The notes beneath the pieces were generated by a model, which saw only the letters and a program-made list of their open reading frames with translations, did no database searches and was not told the DNA's origin. DNA of 64,000 nucleotides, from positions 72,765,947 through 72,829,946 of the forward strand of contig OX336391.1 in assembly GCA_946902985.2 (NCBI GenBank). The letters are read 5' to 3'. Below, piece by piece: positions 38,042 through 51,066 of the stretch. The stretch is from Meconema thalassinum (lineage: Eukaryota; Arthropoda; Insecta; Orthoptera; Tettigoniidae). How positions within the stretch are numbered: the first letter of the stretch is position 1; each line of letters opens with the position of its first letter. A program made the translations under genes and the position numbers.

Positions 38042-40153
38042 GTCCTGCCTACCCAATGTGTACTTCTCTACAAGTCCTGTCTACCCTACGTGTACTTCTC
38101 TACAAGTCCTGTCTACCCAATAGGTACGTCTCCAGAAGTCCTGCTTACCCAATGTGTACGTCTCCACAAGTCCTGTCTACCCAATGTGTACTTCTCTACT
38201 AGTCCTGTCTACCCAATGTGTACTTCTCTACAAGTCCTGTCTACCCAATGTTTACTTCTCTACAAGTCCTGTCTAACCAATGTGTACGTCTCCACAAGTC
38301 CTGTCTACCCAATGTGTACTTCTCTACTAGTCCGGTCTACCCAATGTGTACTTCTCTACTAGTCCTGTCTACCCAATGTATACTTCTCCAGAAGTCCTGC
38401 TTACCCAATGTGTACGTCTCCACAAGTCCTCTCTACCCAATGTGTACTTCTCTACTAGTCCGGTCTACCCAATGTGTACTTCTCTACTAGTCCTGTCTAC
38501 CCAATGTGTACTTCTCCACACGTCCTGTCTACCCAATGTGTACTTCTCTACAAGTCCTGTCTACCCAATGTGTACTTCTTTACAAGTCCTGTCTACCCAA
38601 TGTGTACTTCTCTACTAGTCCTGTCTACCCAATGTGTACTTCTCTACAAGTCCTGTCTACCCAATGTGTACGTCTCCAGAAGTCCTGCTTACCCAATGTG
38701 TACGTCTCCACAAGTCCTGTCTACCCAATGTGTACTTCTCTACTAGTCCGGTCTACCCAATGTGTACTTCTCTACTAGTCCTGTCTACCCAATGTGTACT
38801 TCTCTACAAGTCCTGTCTACCCAATGTGTACGTCTCCAGAAGTCCTGCTTACCCAATGTGTACGTCTCCACAAGTCCTGTCTACCCAATGTGTACTTCTC
38901 TACTAGTCCGGTCTACCCAATGTGTACTTCTCTACTAGTCCTGTCTACCCAATGTGTACTTCTCTACAAGTCCTGTCTACCCAATGTGTACTTCTCTACA
39001 AGTCCTGTCTAACCAATGTGTACGTCTCCACAAGTCCTGTCTACCCAATGTGTACTTCTCTACAAGTCCTGTCTACCCTACGTGTACTTCTCTACAAGTC
39101 CTATCTACCCAATGTGTACTTCTCTACAAGTCCTGTCTACCCAATGTGTACTTCTCTACAAGTCCTGTCTACCCAATGTGTACTTCTCTACTAGTCCTGT
39201 CTACCCAATGTGTACTTCTCTACAAGTCCTGTCTACCCAATGTGTACTTCTCTACTAGTCCTGTCTACCCTACGTGTACTTCTCTACAAGTCCTGTCTAC
39301 CCAATGTGTACTTCTCTACAAGTCCTGTCTACCCAATGTGTACTTCTCTACAAGTCCTGTCTACCCGACGTGTACTTCTCTACAAGTCCTGTCTACCCAA
39401 TGTGTACTTCTCTACAAGTCCTGTCTACCCAATGTGTACTTCTCTACAAGTCCTGTCTAACCAATGTGTACGTCTCCACAAGTCCTGTCTACCCAATGTG
39501 TACTTCTCTACAAGTCCTGTCTACCCAATGTGTACTTCTCCACAAGTCCTGTCTACCCAATGTGTACTTCTCTACTAGTCCTGTCTACCCAATGTGTACT
39601 TCTCTACAAGTCCTGTCTACCCAATGTGTACTTCTCTACAAGTCCTGTCTAACCAATGTGTACGTCTCCACAAGTCCTGTCTACCCAATGTGTACTTCTC
39701 TACTAGTCCGGTCTACCCAATGTGTACTTCTCTACTAGTCCTGTCTACCCAATGTGTACTTCTCCAGAAGTCCTGCTTACCCAATGTGTACCTCTCAACA
39801 AGTCCTGTCTACCCAATGTGTACTTCTCTACTAGTCCGGTCTACCCAATGTGTACTTCTCTACTAGTCCTGTCTACCCAATGTGTACTTCTCTACAAGTC
39901 CTGTCTACCCAATGTGTACTTCTCTACAAGTCCTGTCTACCCAATGTGTACTTCTTTACAAGTCCTGTCTACCCAATGTGTACTTCTCTACTAGTCCTGT
40001 CTACCCAATGTGTACTTCTCTACAAGTCCTGTCTACCCAATGTGTACTTCTCTACTAGTCCTGTCTACCCTACGTGTACTTCTCTACAAGTCCTGTCTAC
40101 CCAATGTGTACTTCTCTACAAGTCCTGTCTACCCAATGTGTACTTCTCTACAA

Positions 40154-40186
40154 GTCCTGTCTACCCCTACGTGTACTTCTGTACAA
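40154..40186 (+). repeat. 33-bp monomer, F1, first of a pair
   Basis: Separated from the next long unit by a single ordinary monomer, the only place with two long units close together. Confidence 0.92.
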
Positions 40187-40218
40187 GTCCTGTCTACCCA
40201 ATGTGTACTTCTCTACAA

Positions 40219-40251
40219 GTCCTGTCTACCCCTACGTGTACTTCTGTACAA
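40219..40251 (+). repeat. 33-bp monomer, F1, second of a pair
   Basis: Starts 65 bp after the first. The pair looks like a local two-monomer tandem duplication of the long unit. Confidence 0.92.
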
Positions 40252-42171
40252 GTCCTGTCTACCCAATGTGTACTTCTGTACAAGTCCTGTCTACCCAATG
40301 TGTACTTCTCTACAAGTCCTGTCTTCCCAATGTGTACTTCTCTACTAGTCCGGTCTACCCAATGTGTACTTCTCTACTAGTCCTGTCTACCCAATGTGTA
40401 CTTCTCTACAAGTCCTGTCTACCCAATGTGTACTTCTCTACAAGTCCTGTCTAACCAATGTGTACGTCTCCACAAGTCCTGTCTACCCAATGTGTACTTC
40501 TCTACAAGTCCTGTCTACCCTACGTGTACTTCTCTACAAGTCCTATCTACCCAATGTGTACTTCTCTACAAGTCCTGTCTACCCAATGTGTACTTCTCTA
40601 CAAGTCCTGTCTACCCAATGTGTACTTCTCTACTAGTCCTGTCTACCCAATGTGTACTTCTCTACAAGTCCTGTCTACCCAATGTGTACTTCTCTACTAG
40701 TCCTGTCTACCCTACGTGTACTTCTCTACAAGTCCTGTCTACCAAATGTGTACTTCTCTACAAGTCCTGTCTACCCAATGTGTACTTCTCTACAAGTCCT
40801 GTCTACCCGACGTGTACTTCTCTACAAGTCCTGTCTACCCAATGTGTACTTCTCTACAAGTCCTGTCTACCCAATGTGTACTTCTCTACAAGTCCTGTCT
40901 AACCAATGTGTACGTCTCCACAAGTCCTGTCTACCCAATGTGTACTTCTCTACAAGTCCTGTCTACCCAATGTGTACTTCTCCACAAGTCCTGTCTACCC
41001 AATGTGTACTTCTCTACTAGTCCTGTCTACCCAATGTGTACTTCTCTACAAGTCCTGTCTACCCAATGTGTACTTCTCTACAAGTCCTGTCTAACCAATG
41101 TGTACGTCTCCACAAGTCCTGTCTACCCAATGTGTACTTCTCTACTAGTCCGGTCTACCCAATGTGTACTTCTCTACTAGTCCTGTCTACCCAATGTGTA
41201 CTTCTCCAGAAGTCCTGCTTACCCAATGTGTACCTCTCAACAAGTCCTGTCTACCCAATGTGTACTTCTCTACTAGTCCGGTCTACCCAATGTGTACTTC
41301 TCTACTAGTCCTGTCTACCCAATGTGTACTTCTCTACAAGTCCTGTCTACCCAATGTGTACTTCTCTACAAGTCCTGTCTACCCAATGTGTACTTCTTTA
41401 CAAGTCCTGTCTACCCAATGTGTACTTCTCTACTAGTCCTGTCTACCCAATGTGTACTTCTCTACAAGTCCTGTCTACCCAATGTGTACGTCTCCAGAAG
41501 TCCTGCTTACCCAATGTGTACGTCTCCACAAGTCCTGTCTACCCAATGTGTACTTCTCTACTAATCCGGTCTACCCAATGTGTACTTCTCTACTAGTCCT
41601 GTCTACCCAATGTGTACTTCTCTACAAGTCCTGTCTACCCAATGTGTACGTCTCCAGAAGTCCTGCTTACCCAATGTGTACGTCTCCACAAGTCCTGTCT
41701 ACCCAATGTGTACGTCTCCAGAAGTCCTGCTTACCCAATGTGTACGTCTCCACAAGTCCTGTCTACCCAATGTGTACTTCTCTACTAGTCCGGTCTACCC
41801 AATGTGTACTTCTCTACAAGTCCTGTCTAACCAATGTGTACGTCTCCGCAAGTCCTGTCTACCCAATGTGTACTTCTCTACAAGTCCTGTCTACCCTACG
41901 TGTACTTCTCTACAAGTCCTGTCTACCCAATGTGTACTTCTCTACAAGTCCTGTCTACCCTATGTGTACTTCTCTACAAGTCCTGTCTACGCAATGTGTA
42001 CTTCTCTACTAGTCCTGTCTACCCAATGTGTACTTCTCTACAAGTCCTGTCTACCCAATGTGTACTTCTCTACTAGTCCTGTCTACCCTACGTGTACTTC
42101 TCTACAAGTCCTGTCTACCCAATGTGTACTTCTCTACAAGTCCTGTCTACCCAATGTGTACTTCTCTACAA

Positions 42172-42204
42172 GTCCTGTCTACCCCTACGTGTACTTCTGT
42201 ACAA
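42172..42204 (+). repeat. 33-bp monomer, G
   Basis: 11,618 bp from the E1 long unit; a single copy here. Confidence 0.92.
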
Positions 42205-42940
42205 GTCCTGTCTACCCAATGTGTACTTCTGTACAAGTCCTGTCTACCCAATGTGTACTTCTCTACAAGTCCTGTCTTCCCAATGTGTACTTCTCTACTA
42301 GTCCTGTCTACCCAATGTGTACGTCTCCACAAGTCCTGTCTACCCAATGTGTACTTCTCTACAAGTCCTGTCTACCAAATGTGTACGTCTCCACAAGTCC
42401 TGTCTACCCAATGTGTACTTCTCCACTAGTCCGGTCTACCCAATGTGTACTTCTCTACTAGTCCTGTCTACCCAATGTGTACTTCTCTACTAGTCCTGTC
42501 TACTCAATGTGTACTTCTCCACAAGTCCTGTCTACCCAATGTGTACCTCTCTACTAGTCCTGTCTACCCAATGTGAACGTCTCCACAAGTCCTGTCTACC
42601 CAATGTGTACTTCTCTACAAGTCCTGTCTACCCAATGTGTACTTCTCCACAAGTCCTGTCTACCCAATGTGTACTTCTCTACTAGTCCTGTCTACCCAAT
42701 GTGAACGTCTCCACAAGTCCTGTCTACCCAATGTGTACTTCTCTACAAGTCCTGTCTACCCTATGTGTACTTCTCTACAAGTCCTGTCTACCCAATGTGT
42801 ACTTCTCTACTAGTCCTGTCTACCCAATGTGAACGTCTCCACAAGTCCTGTCTACCCAATGTGTACTTCTCTACAAGTCCTGTCTACCCAATGTGTACTT
42901 CTCTACAAGTCCTCTCTACCCAATGTGTACTTCTCTACAA

Positions 42941-43036
42941 GTCCTGCCTACCCAATCTGTACTTCTTTACAAGTACTGCCTACCCAAAGAGTTTTTCACT
43001 ACATGTCTTGCCTATCCAATGTGTACTTCTCTACAA
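42941..43036 (+). repeat. Landmark 18, GAG class, G copy
   Basis: Middle unit at 42,973, 156 monomers after landmark 17 and the most isolated landmark in the window. The CCCTACG monomer that normally lies about 100 bp downstream is deleted here. Confidence 0.92.
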
Positions 43037-45276
43037 GTCCTGCCTACCCAATGTGTACTTCTCTACAAGTCCTGTCTACCCAATGTGTACGTCTCCAGAA
43101 GTCCTGCTTACCCAATGTGTACGTCTCTACAAGTCCTGTCTACCCAATGTGTACTTCTATACTAGTCCTGTCTACCCAATGTGTACTTCTCTACAAGTCT
43201 TGTCTACCCAATGTGTACTTCTCTACAAGTCCTGTCTAACCAATGTGTACGTCTCCACAAGTCCTGTCTACCCAATGTGTACTTCTCTACTAGTCCGGTC
43301 TACCCAATGTGTACTTCACTACTAGTCCTGTCTACCCAATGTGTACTTCTCCAGAAGTCCTGCTTACCCAATGTGTACGTCTCCACAAGTCCTGTCTACC
43401 CAATGTGTACTTCTCTACTAGTCCGGTCTACCCAATGTGTACTTCTCTACTAGTCCTGTCTACCCAATGTGTACTTCTCTACAAGTCCTGTCTACCCAAT
43501 GTGTACTTCTCTACAAGTCCTGTCTACCCAATGTGTACTTCTTTACAAGTCCTGTCTACCCAATGTGTACTTCTCTACTAGTCCTGTCTACCCAATGTGT
43601 ACTACTCTACAAGTCCTGTCTACCCAATGTGTACGTCTCCAGAAGTCCTGCTTACCCAATGTGTACGTCTCCACTAGTCCTGTCTACCCAATGTGTACTT
43701 CTCTACTAGTCCGGTCTACCCAATGTGTACTTCTCTACTAGTCCTGTCTACCCAATGTGTACTTCTCTACAAGTCCTGTCTACCCAATGTGTACTTCTCT
43801 ACAAGTCCTGTCTACCCAATGTGTACTTCTCTACAAGTCCTGTCTACCCAATGTGTACTTCTTTACAAGTCCTGTCTACCCAATGTGTACTTCTCTACTA
43901 GTCCTGTCTACCCAATGTGTACTACTCTACAAGTCCTGTCTACCCAATGTGTACGTCTCCAGAAGTCCTGCTTACCCAATGTGTACGTCTCCACTAGTCC
44001 TGTCTACCCAATGTGTACTTCTCTACAAGTCCTGTCTACCCAATGTTTACTTCTCTACAAGTCCTGTCTAACCAATGTGTACGTCTCCACAAGTCCTGTC
44101 TACCCAATGTGTACTTCTCTACTAGTCCGGTCTACCCAATGTGTACTTCTCTACTAGTCCTGTCTACCCAATGTGTACTTCTCCAGAAGTCCTGCTTACC
44201 CAATGTGTACGTCTCCACAAGTCCTCTCTACCCAATGTGTACTTCTCTACTAGTCCGGTCTACCCAATGTGTACTTCTCTACTAGTCCTGTCTACCCAAT
44301 GTGTACTTCTCCACACGTCCTGTGTACCCAATGTGTACTTCTCTACAAGTCCTGTCTACCCAATGTGTACTTCTTTACAAGTCCTGTCTACCCAATGTGT
44401 ACTTCTCTACTAGTCCTGTCTACCCAATGTGTACTTCTCTACAAGTCCTGTCTACCCAATGTGTACGTCTCCAGAAGTCCTGCTTACCCAATGTGTACGT
44501 CTCCACAAGTCCTGTCTACCCAATGTGTACTTCTCTACTAGTCCGGTCTACCCAATGTGTACTTCTCTACTAGTCCTGTCTACCCAATGTGTACTTCTCT
44601 ACAAGTCCTGTCTACCCAATGTGTACGTCTCCAGAAGTCCTGCTTACCCAATGTGTACGTCTCCACAAGTCCTGTCTACCCAATGTGTACTTCTCTACTA
44701 GTCCGGTCTACCCAATGTGTACTTCTCTACTAGTCCTGTCTACCCAATGTGTACTTCTCTACAAGTCCTGTCTACCCAATGTGTACTTCTCTACAAGTCC
44801 TGTCTAACCAATGTGTACGTCTCCACATGTCCTGTCTACCCAATGTGTACTTCTCTACAAGTCCTGTCTACCCTACGTGTACTTCTCTACAAGTCCTGTC
44901 TACCCAATGTGTACTTCTCTACAAGTCCTGTCTACCCAATGTGTACTTCTCTACAAGTCCTGTCTACCCAATGTGTACTTCTCTACTAGTCCTGTCTACC
45001 CAATGTGTACTTCTCTACAAGTCCTGTCTACCCAATGTGTACTTCTCTACTAGTCCTGTCTACCCTACGTGTACTTCACTACAAGTCCTGTCTACCCAAT
45101 GTGTACTTCTCTACAAGTCCTGTCTACCCAATGTGTACTTCTCTACAAGTCCTGTCTACCCGACGTGTACTTCTCTACAAGTCCTGTCTACCCAATGTGT
45201 ACTTCTCTACAAGTCCTGTCTACCCAATGTGTACTTCTGTACAAGTCCTGTCTACCCAATGTGTACTTCTCTACTA

Positions 45277-45307
45277 GTCCTGTCTACCCAATGTGTACGT
45301 CTCCTAA
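45277..45307 (+). repeat. 31-bp monomer, G/I1
   Basis: 11,490 bp after the E1 short unit; it lies in the overlap of G and I1. Confidence 0.92.
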
Positions 45308-46587
45308 GTCCTGTCTACCCAATGTGTACTTCTCTACAAGTCCTGTCTACCCAATGTGTACGTCTCCAGAAGTCCTGCTTACCCAATGTGTACGTCTCCA
45401 CAAGTCCTGTCTACCCAATGTGTACTTCTCTACTAGTCCTGTCTACCCAATGTGTACTTCTCTACAAGTCCTGTCTACCCAATGTGTACTTCTCTACAAG
45501 TCCTGTCTACCCAATGTGTACGTCTCCAGAAGTCCTGCTTACCCAATGTGTACGTCTCCACAAGTCCTGTCTACCCAATGTGTACTTCTCTACTAGTCCG
45601 GTCTACCCAATGTGTACTTCTCTACTAGTCCTGTCTACCCAATGTGTACTTCTCTACAAGTCCTGTCTACCCAATGTGTACGTCTCCAGAAGTCCTGCTT
45701 ACCCAATGTGTACGTCTCCACAAGTCCTGTCTACCCAATGTGTACGTCTCCAGAAGTCCTGCTTACCCAATGTGTACGTCTCCACAAGTCCTGTCTACCC
45801 AATGTGTACTTCTCTACTAGTCCGGTCTACCCAATGTGTACTTCTCTACAAGTCCTGTCTACCCAATGTGTACTTCTCTACTAGTCCTGTCTACCCAATG
45901 TGTTCTTCTCTACAAGTCCTGTCTACCCAATGTGTACTTCTCTACTAGTCCTGTCTACCCTACGTGTACTTCTCTACAAGTCCTGCCTACCCAATGTGTA
46001 CTTCTCTACAAGTCCTGTCTACCCAATGTGTACTTCTCTACAAGTCCTGTCTACCCTACGTGTACTTCTCTACAAGTCCTGTCTACCCAATGTGTACTTC
46101 TCTACAAGTCCTGCCTACCCAATGTGTACTTCTCTACAAGTCCTGTCTACCCAATGTGTACTTCTCTACTAGTCCTGTCTACCCAATGTGTACGTCTCCA
46201 CAAGTCCTGTCTACCCAATGTGTACTTCTCTACAAGTCCTGTCTACCCAATGTGTACTTCTCTACAAGTCCTGTCTACCCATTGTGTACTTCTCTACTAG
46301 TCCTGTCTACCCAATGTGTACTTCTCTACAAGTCCTGTCTACCCAATGTGTACTTCTCTACTAGTCCTGTCTACCCTACGTGTACTTCTCTACAAGTCCT
46401 GTCTAACCAATGTGTACTTCTCTACTAGTCCTGTCTACCCAATGTGTACTTCTCTACAAGTCCTGTCTACCCAATGTGTACTTCTCTACAAGTCCTGTCT
46501 ACCCAATGTGTACTTCTCTACAAGTCCTGTCTACCCTACGTGTACTTCTCTACAAGTCCTCTCTACCCAATGTGTACTTCTCTACAA

Positions 46588-46683
46588 GTCCTGCCTACCC
46601 AATCTGTACTTCTTTACAAGTACTGCCTACCCAAAGTGTTTTTCACTACATGTCTTGCCTATCCAATGTGTACTTCTCTACAA
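46588..46683 (+). repeat. Landmark 19, GTG class, D/I subtype
   Basis: Middle unit at 46,620. It has the ancestral GTCCTGCC start rather than the ATCCTGCC of landmarks 14 and 17, so its source was a D copy that predates that change. Confidence 0.92.
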
Positions 46684-49659
46684 GTCCTGCCTACCCAATG
46701 TGTACTTCTCTACAAGTCCTGTCTACCCTACGTGTACTTCTCTACAAGTCCTGTCTACCCAATAGGTACGTCTCCAGAAGTCCTGCTTACCCAATGTGTA
46801 CGTCTCCACAAGTCCTGTCTACCCAATGTGTACTTCTCTACTAGTCCTGTCTACCCAATGTGTACTTCTCTACAAGTCCTGTCTACCCAATGTTTACTTC
46901 TCTACAAGTCCTGTCTAACCAATGTGTACGTCTCCACAAGTCCTGTCTACCCAATGTGTACTTCTCTACTAGTCCGGTCTACCCAATGTGTACTTCTCTA
47001 CTAGTCCTGTCTACCCAATGTGTACTTCTCCAGAAGTCCTGCTTACCCAATGTGTACGTCTCCACAAGTCCTCTCTACCCAATGTGTACTTCTCTACTAG
47101 TCCGGTCTACCCAATGTGTACTTCTCTACTAGTCCTGTCTACCCAATGTGTACTTCTCCACACGTCCTGTCTACCCAATGTGTACTTCTCTACAAGTCCT
47201 GTCTACCCAATGTGTACTTCTTTACAAGTCCTGTCTACCCAATGTGTACTTCTCTACTAGTCCTGTCTACCCAATGTGTACTTCTCTACAAGTCCTGTCT
47301 ACCCAATGTGTACGTCTCCAGAAGTCCTGCTTACCCAATGTGTACGTCTCCACAAGTCCTGTCTACCCAATGTGTACTTCTCTACTAGTCCGGTCTACCC
47401 AATGTGTACTTCTCTACTAGTCCTGTCTACCCAATGTGTACTTCTCTACAAGTCCTGTCTACCCAATTTGTACGTCTCCAGAAGTCCTGCTTACCCAATG
47501 TGTACGTCTCCACAAGTCCTGTCTACCCAATGTGTACTTCTCTACTAGTCCGGTCTACCCAATGTGTACTTCTCTACTAGTCCTGTCTACCCAATGTGTA
47601 CTTCTCTACAAGTCCTGTCTACCCAATGTGTACTTCTCTACAAGTCCTGTCTAACCAATGTGTACGTCTCCACAAGTCCTGTCTACCCAATGTGTACTTC
47701 TCTACAAGTCCTGTCTACCCTACGTGTACTTCTCTACAAGTCCTGTCTACCCAATGTGTACTTCTCTACAAGTCCTGTCTACCCAATGTGTACTTCTCTA
47801 CAAGTCCTGTCTACCCAATGTGTACTTCTCTACTAGTCCTGTCTACCCAATGTGTACTTCTCTACAAGTCCTGTCTACCCAATGTGTACTTCTCTACTAG
47901 TCCTGTCTACCCTACGTGTACTTCTCTACAAGTCCTGTCTACCCAATGTGTACTTCTCTACAAGTCCTGTCTACCCAATGTGTACTTCTCTACACGTCCT
48001 GTCTACCCGACGTGTACTTCTCTACAAGTCCTGTCTACCCAATGTGTACTTCTCTACAAGTCCTGTCTACCCAATGTGTACTTCTCTACAAGTCCTGTCT
48101 ACCCAATGTGTACGTCTCCAGAAGTCCTGCTTACCCAATGTGTACGTCTCCACTAGTCCTGTCTACCCAATGTGTACTTCTCTACTAGTCCGGTCTACCC
48201 AATGTGTACTTCTCTACTAGTCCTGTCTACCCAATGTGTACTTCTCTACAAGTCCTGTCTACCCAATGTGTACTTCTCTACAAGTCCTGTCTACCCAATG
48301 TGTACTTCTCTACAAGTCCTGTCTACCCAATGTGTACTTCTTTACAAGTCCTGTCTACCCAATGTGTACTTCTCTACTAGTCCTGTCTACCCAATGTGTA
48401 CTACTCTACAAGTCCTGTCTACCCAATGTGTACGTCTCCAGAAGTCCTGCTTACCCAATGTGTACGTCTCCACTAGTCCTGTCTACCCAATGTGTACTTC
48501 TCTACAAGTCCTGTCTACCCAATGTTTACTTCTCTACAAGTCCTGTCTAACCAATGTGTACGTCTCCACAAGTCCTGTCTACCCAATGTGTACTTCTCTA
48601 CTAGTCCGGTCTACCCAATGTGTACTTCTCTACTAGTCCTGTCTACCCAATGTGTACTTCTCCAGAAGTCCTGCTTACCCAATGTGTACGTCTCCACAAG
48701 TCCTCTCTACCCAATGTGTACTTCTCTACTAGTCCGGTCTACCCAATGTGTACTTCTCTACTAGTCCTGTCTACCCAATGTGTACTTCTCCACACGTCCT
48801 GTGTACCCAATGTGTACTTCTCTACAAGTCCTGTCTACCCAATGTGTACTTCTTTACAAGTCCTGTCTACCCAATGTGTACTTCTCTACTAGTCCTGTCT
48901 ACCCAATGTGTACTTCTCTACAAGTCCTGTCTACCCAATGTGTACGTCTCCAGAAGTCCTGCTTACCCAATGTGTACGTCTCCACAAGTCCTGTCTACCC
49001 AATGTGTACTTCTCTACTAGTCCGGTCTACCCAATGTGTACTTCTCTACTAGTCCTGTCTACCCAATGTGTACTTCTCTACAAGTCCTGTCTACCCAATG
49101 TGTACGTCTCCAGAAGTCCTGCTTACCCAATGTGTACGTCTCCACAAGTCCTGTCTACCCAATGTGTACTTCTCTACTAGTCCGGTCTACCCAATGTGTA
49201 CTTCTCTACTAGTCCTGTCTACCCAATGTGTACTTCTCTACAAGTCCTGTCTACCCAATGTGTACTTCTCTACAAGTCCTGTCTAACCAATGTGTACGTC
49301 TCCACAAGTCCTGTCTACCCAATGTGTACTTCTCTACAAGTCCTGTCTACCCTACGTGTACTTCTCTACAAGTCCTGTCTACCCAATGTGTACTTCTCTA
49401 CAAGTCCTGTCTACCCAATGTGTACTTCTCTACTAGTCCTGTCTACCCTACGTGTACTTCACTACAAGTCCTGTCTACCCAATGTGTACTTCTCTACAAG
49501 TCCTGTCTACCCAATGTGTACTTCTCTACAAGTCCTGTCTACCCGACGTGTACTTCTCTACAAGTCCTGTCTACCCAATGTGTACTTCTCTACAAGTCCT
49601 GTCTACCCAATGTGTACTTCTGTACAAGTCCTGTCTACCCAATGTGTACTTCTCTACTA

Positions 49660-49690
49660 GTCCTGTCTACCCAATGTGTACGTCTCCTAA
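49660..49690 (+). repeat. 31-bp monomer, I2
   Basis: 4,383-bp tandem copy of the I1 short unit. Confidence 0.92.
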
Positions 49691-50970
49691 GTCCTGTCTA
49701 CCCAATGTGTACTTCTCTACAAGTCCTGTCTACCCAATGTGTACGTCTCCAGAAGTCCTGCTTACCCAATGTGTACGTCTCCACAAGTCCTGTCTACCCA
49801 ATGTGTACTTCTCTACTAGTCCTGTCTACCCAATGTGTACTTCTCTACAAGTCCTGTCTACCCAATGTGTACTTCTCTACAAGTCCTGTCTACCCAATGT
49901 GTACGTCTCCAGAAGTCCTGCTTACCCAATGTGTACGTCTCCACAAGTCCTGTCTACCCAATGTGTACTTCTCTACTAGTCCGGTCTACCCAATGTGTAC
50001 TTCTCTACTAGTCCTGTCTACCCAATGTGTACTTCTCTACAAGTCCTGTCTACCCAATGTGTACGTCTCCAGAAGTCCTGCTTACCCAATGTGTACGTCT
50101 CCACAAGTCCTGTCTACCCAATGTGTACGTCTCCAGAAGTCCTGCTTACCCAATGTGTACGTCTCCACAAGTCCTGTCTACCCAATGTGTACTTCTCTAC
50201 TAGTCCGGTCTACCCAATGTGTACTTCTCTACAAGTCCTGTCTACCCAATGTGTACTTCTCTACTAGTCCTGTCTACCCAATGTGTTCTTCTCTACAAGT
50301 CCTGTCTACCCAATGTGTACTTCTCTACTAGTCCTGTCTACCCTACGTGTACTTCTCTACAAGTCCTGCCTACCCAATGTGTACTTCTCTACAAGTCCTG
50401 TCTACCCAATGTGTACTTCTCTACAAGTCCTGTCTACCCTACGTGTACTTCTCTACAAGTCCTGTCTACCCAATGTGTACTTCTCTACAAGTCCTGCCTA
50501 CCCAATGTGTACTTCTCTACAAGTCCTGTCTACCCAATGTGTACTTCTCTACTAGTCCTGTCTACCCAATGTGTACGTCTCCACAAGTCCTGTCTACCCA
50601 ATGTGTACTTCTCTACAAGTCCTGTCTACCCAATGTGTACTTCTCTACAAGTCCTGTCTACCCATTGTGTACTTCTCTACTAGTCCTGTCTACCCAATGT
50701 GTACTTCTCTACAAGTCCTGTCTACCCAATGTGTACTTCTCTACTAGTCCTGTCTACCCTACGTGTACTTCTCTACAAGTCCTGTCTAACCAATGTGTAC
50801 TTCTCTACTAGTCCTGTCTACCCAATGTGTACTTCTCTACAAGTCCTGTCTACCCAATGTGTACTTCTCTACAAGTCCTGTCTACCCAATGTGTACTTCT
50901 CTACAAGTCCTGTCTACCCTACGTGTACTTCTCTACAAGTCCTCTCTACCCAATGTGTACTTCTCTACAA

Positions 50971-51066
50971 GTCCTGCCTACCCAATCTGTACTTCTTTAC
51001 AAGTACTGCCTACCCAAAGTGTTTTTCACTACATGTCTTGCCTATCCAATGTGTACTTCTCTACAA
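50971..51066 (+). repeat. Landmark 20, GTG class, D/I subtype
   Basis: Middle unit at 51,003, the 4,383-bp tandem copy of landmark 19. Confidence 0.92.

Larger units (their letters stand above)
38884..40325 (+). repeat. HOR block F1 (1,442 bp)
   Basis: The shortest HOR: 45 monomers plus 2 bp, the extra bases coming from two 33-bp units only 65 bp apart (40,154 and 40,219). The first part is D-type sequence. The last part, from 40,048, is taken from the 33-bp-unit neighbourhood of block E. It is followed directly by a second copy of its first 1.16 kb, which opens block G. Confidence 0.8.
40326..45361 (+). repeat. HOR block G (copy of 28,708-33,871)
   Basis: A 5,036-bp relative of the 5,164-bp segment 28,708-33,871. 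The offset starts at 11,618 and falls to 11,522 and then 11,490, because this copy lacks 96 bp near 42,376 (the units with CAACGTATAC and neighbours, E1 30,747-30,842) and 32 bp near 43,069 (the CCCTACG unit, E1 31,547-31,578). The first 1.16 kb doubles as the second copy of F. Its right part was later reused in I1. Confidence 0.8.
43605..48083 (+). repeat. HOR block I1 (4,479 bp)
   Basis: First copy of a 4.4-kb tandem unit. It joins the right part of G to a D-type segment (about 45,490-48,100, offset 18,818 from D). One landmark at 46,588. Diagnostic variants shared with I2 are GTGTACCC in place of TCTACCC near 44,324, CCCATTGTG at 46,278 and CAATTTG near 47,466. Confidence 0.82.
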
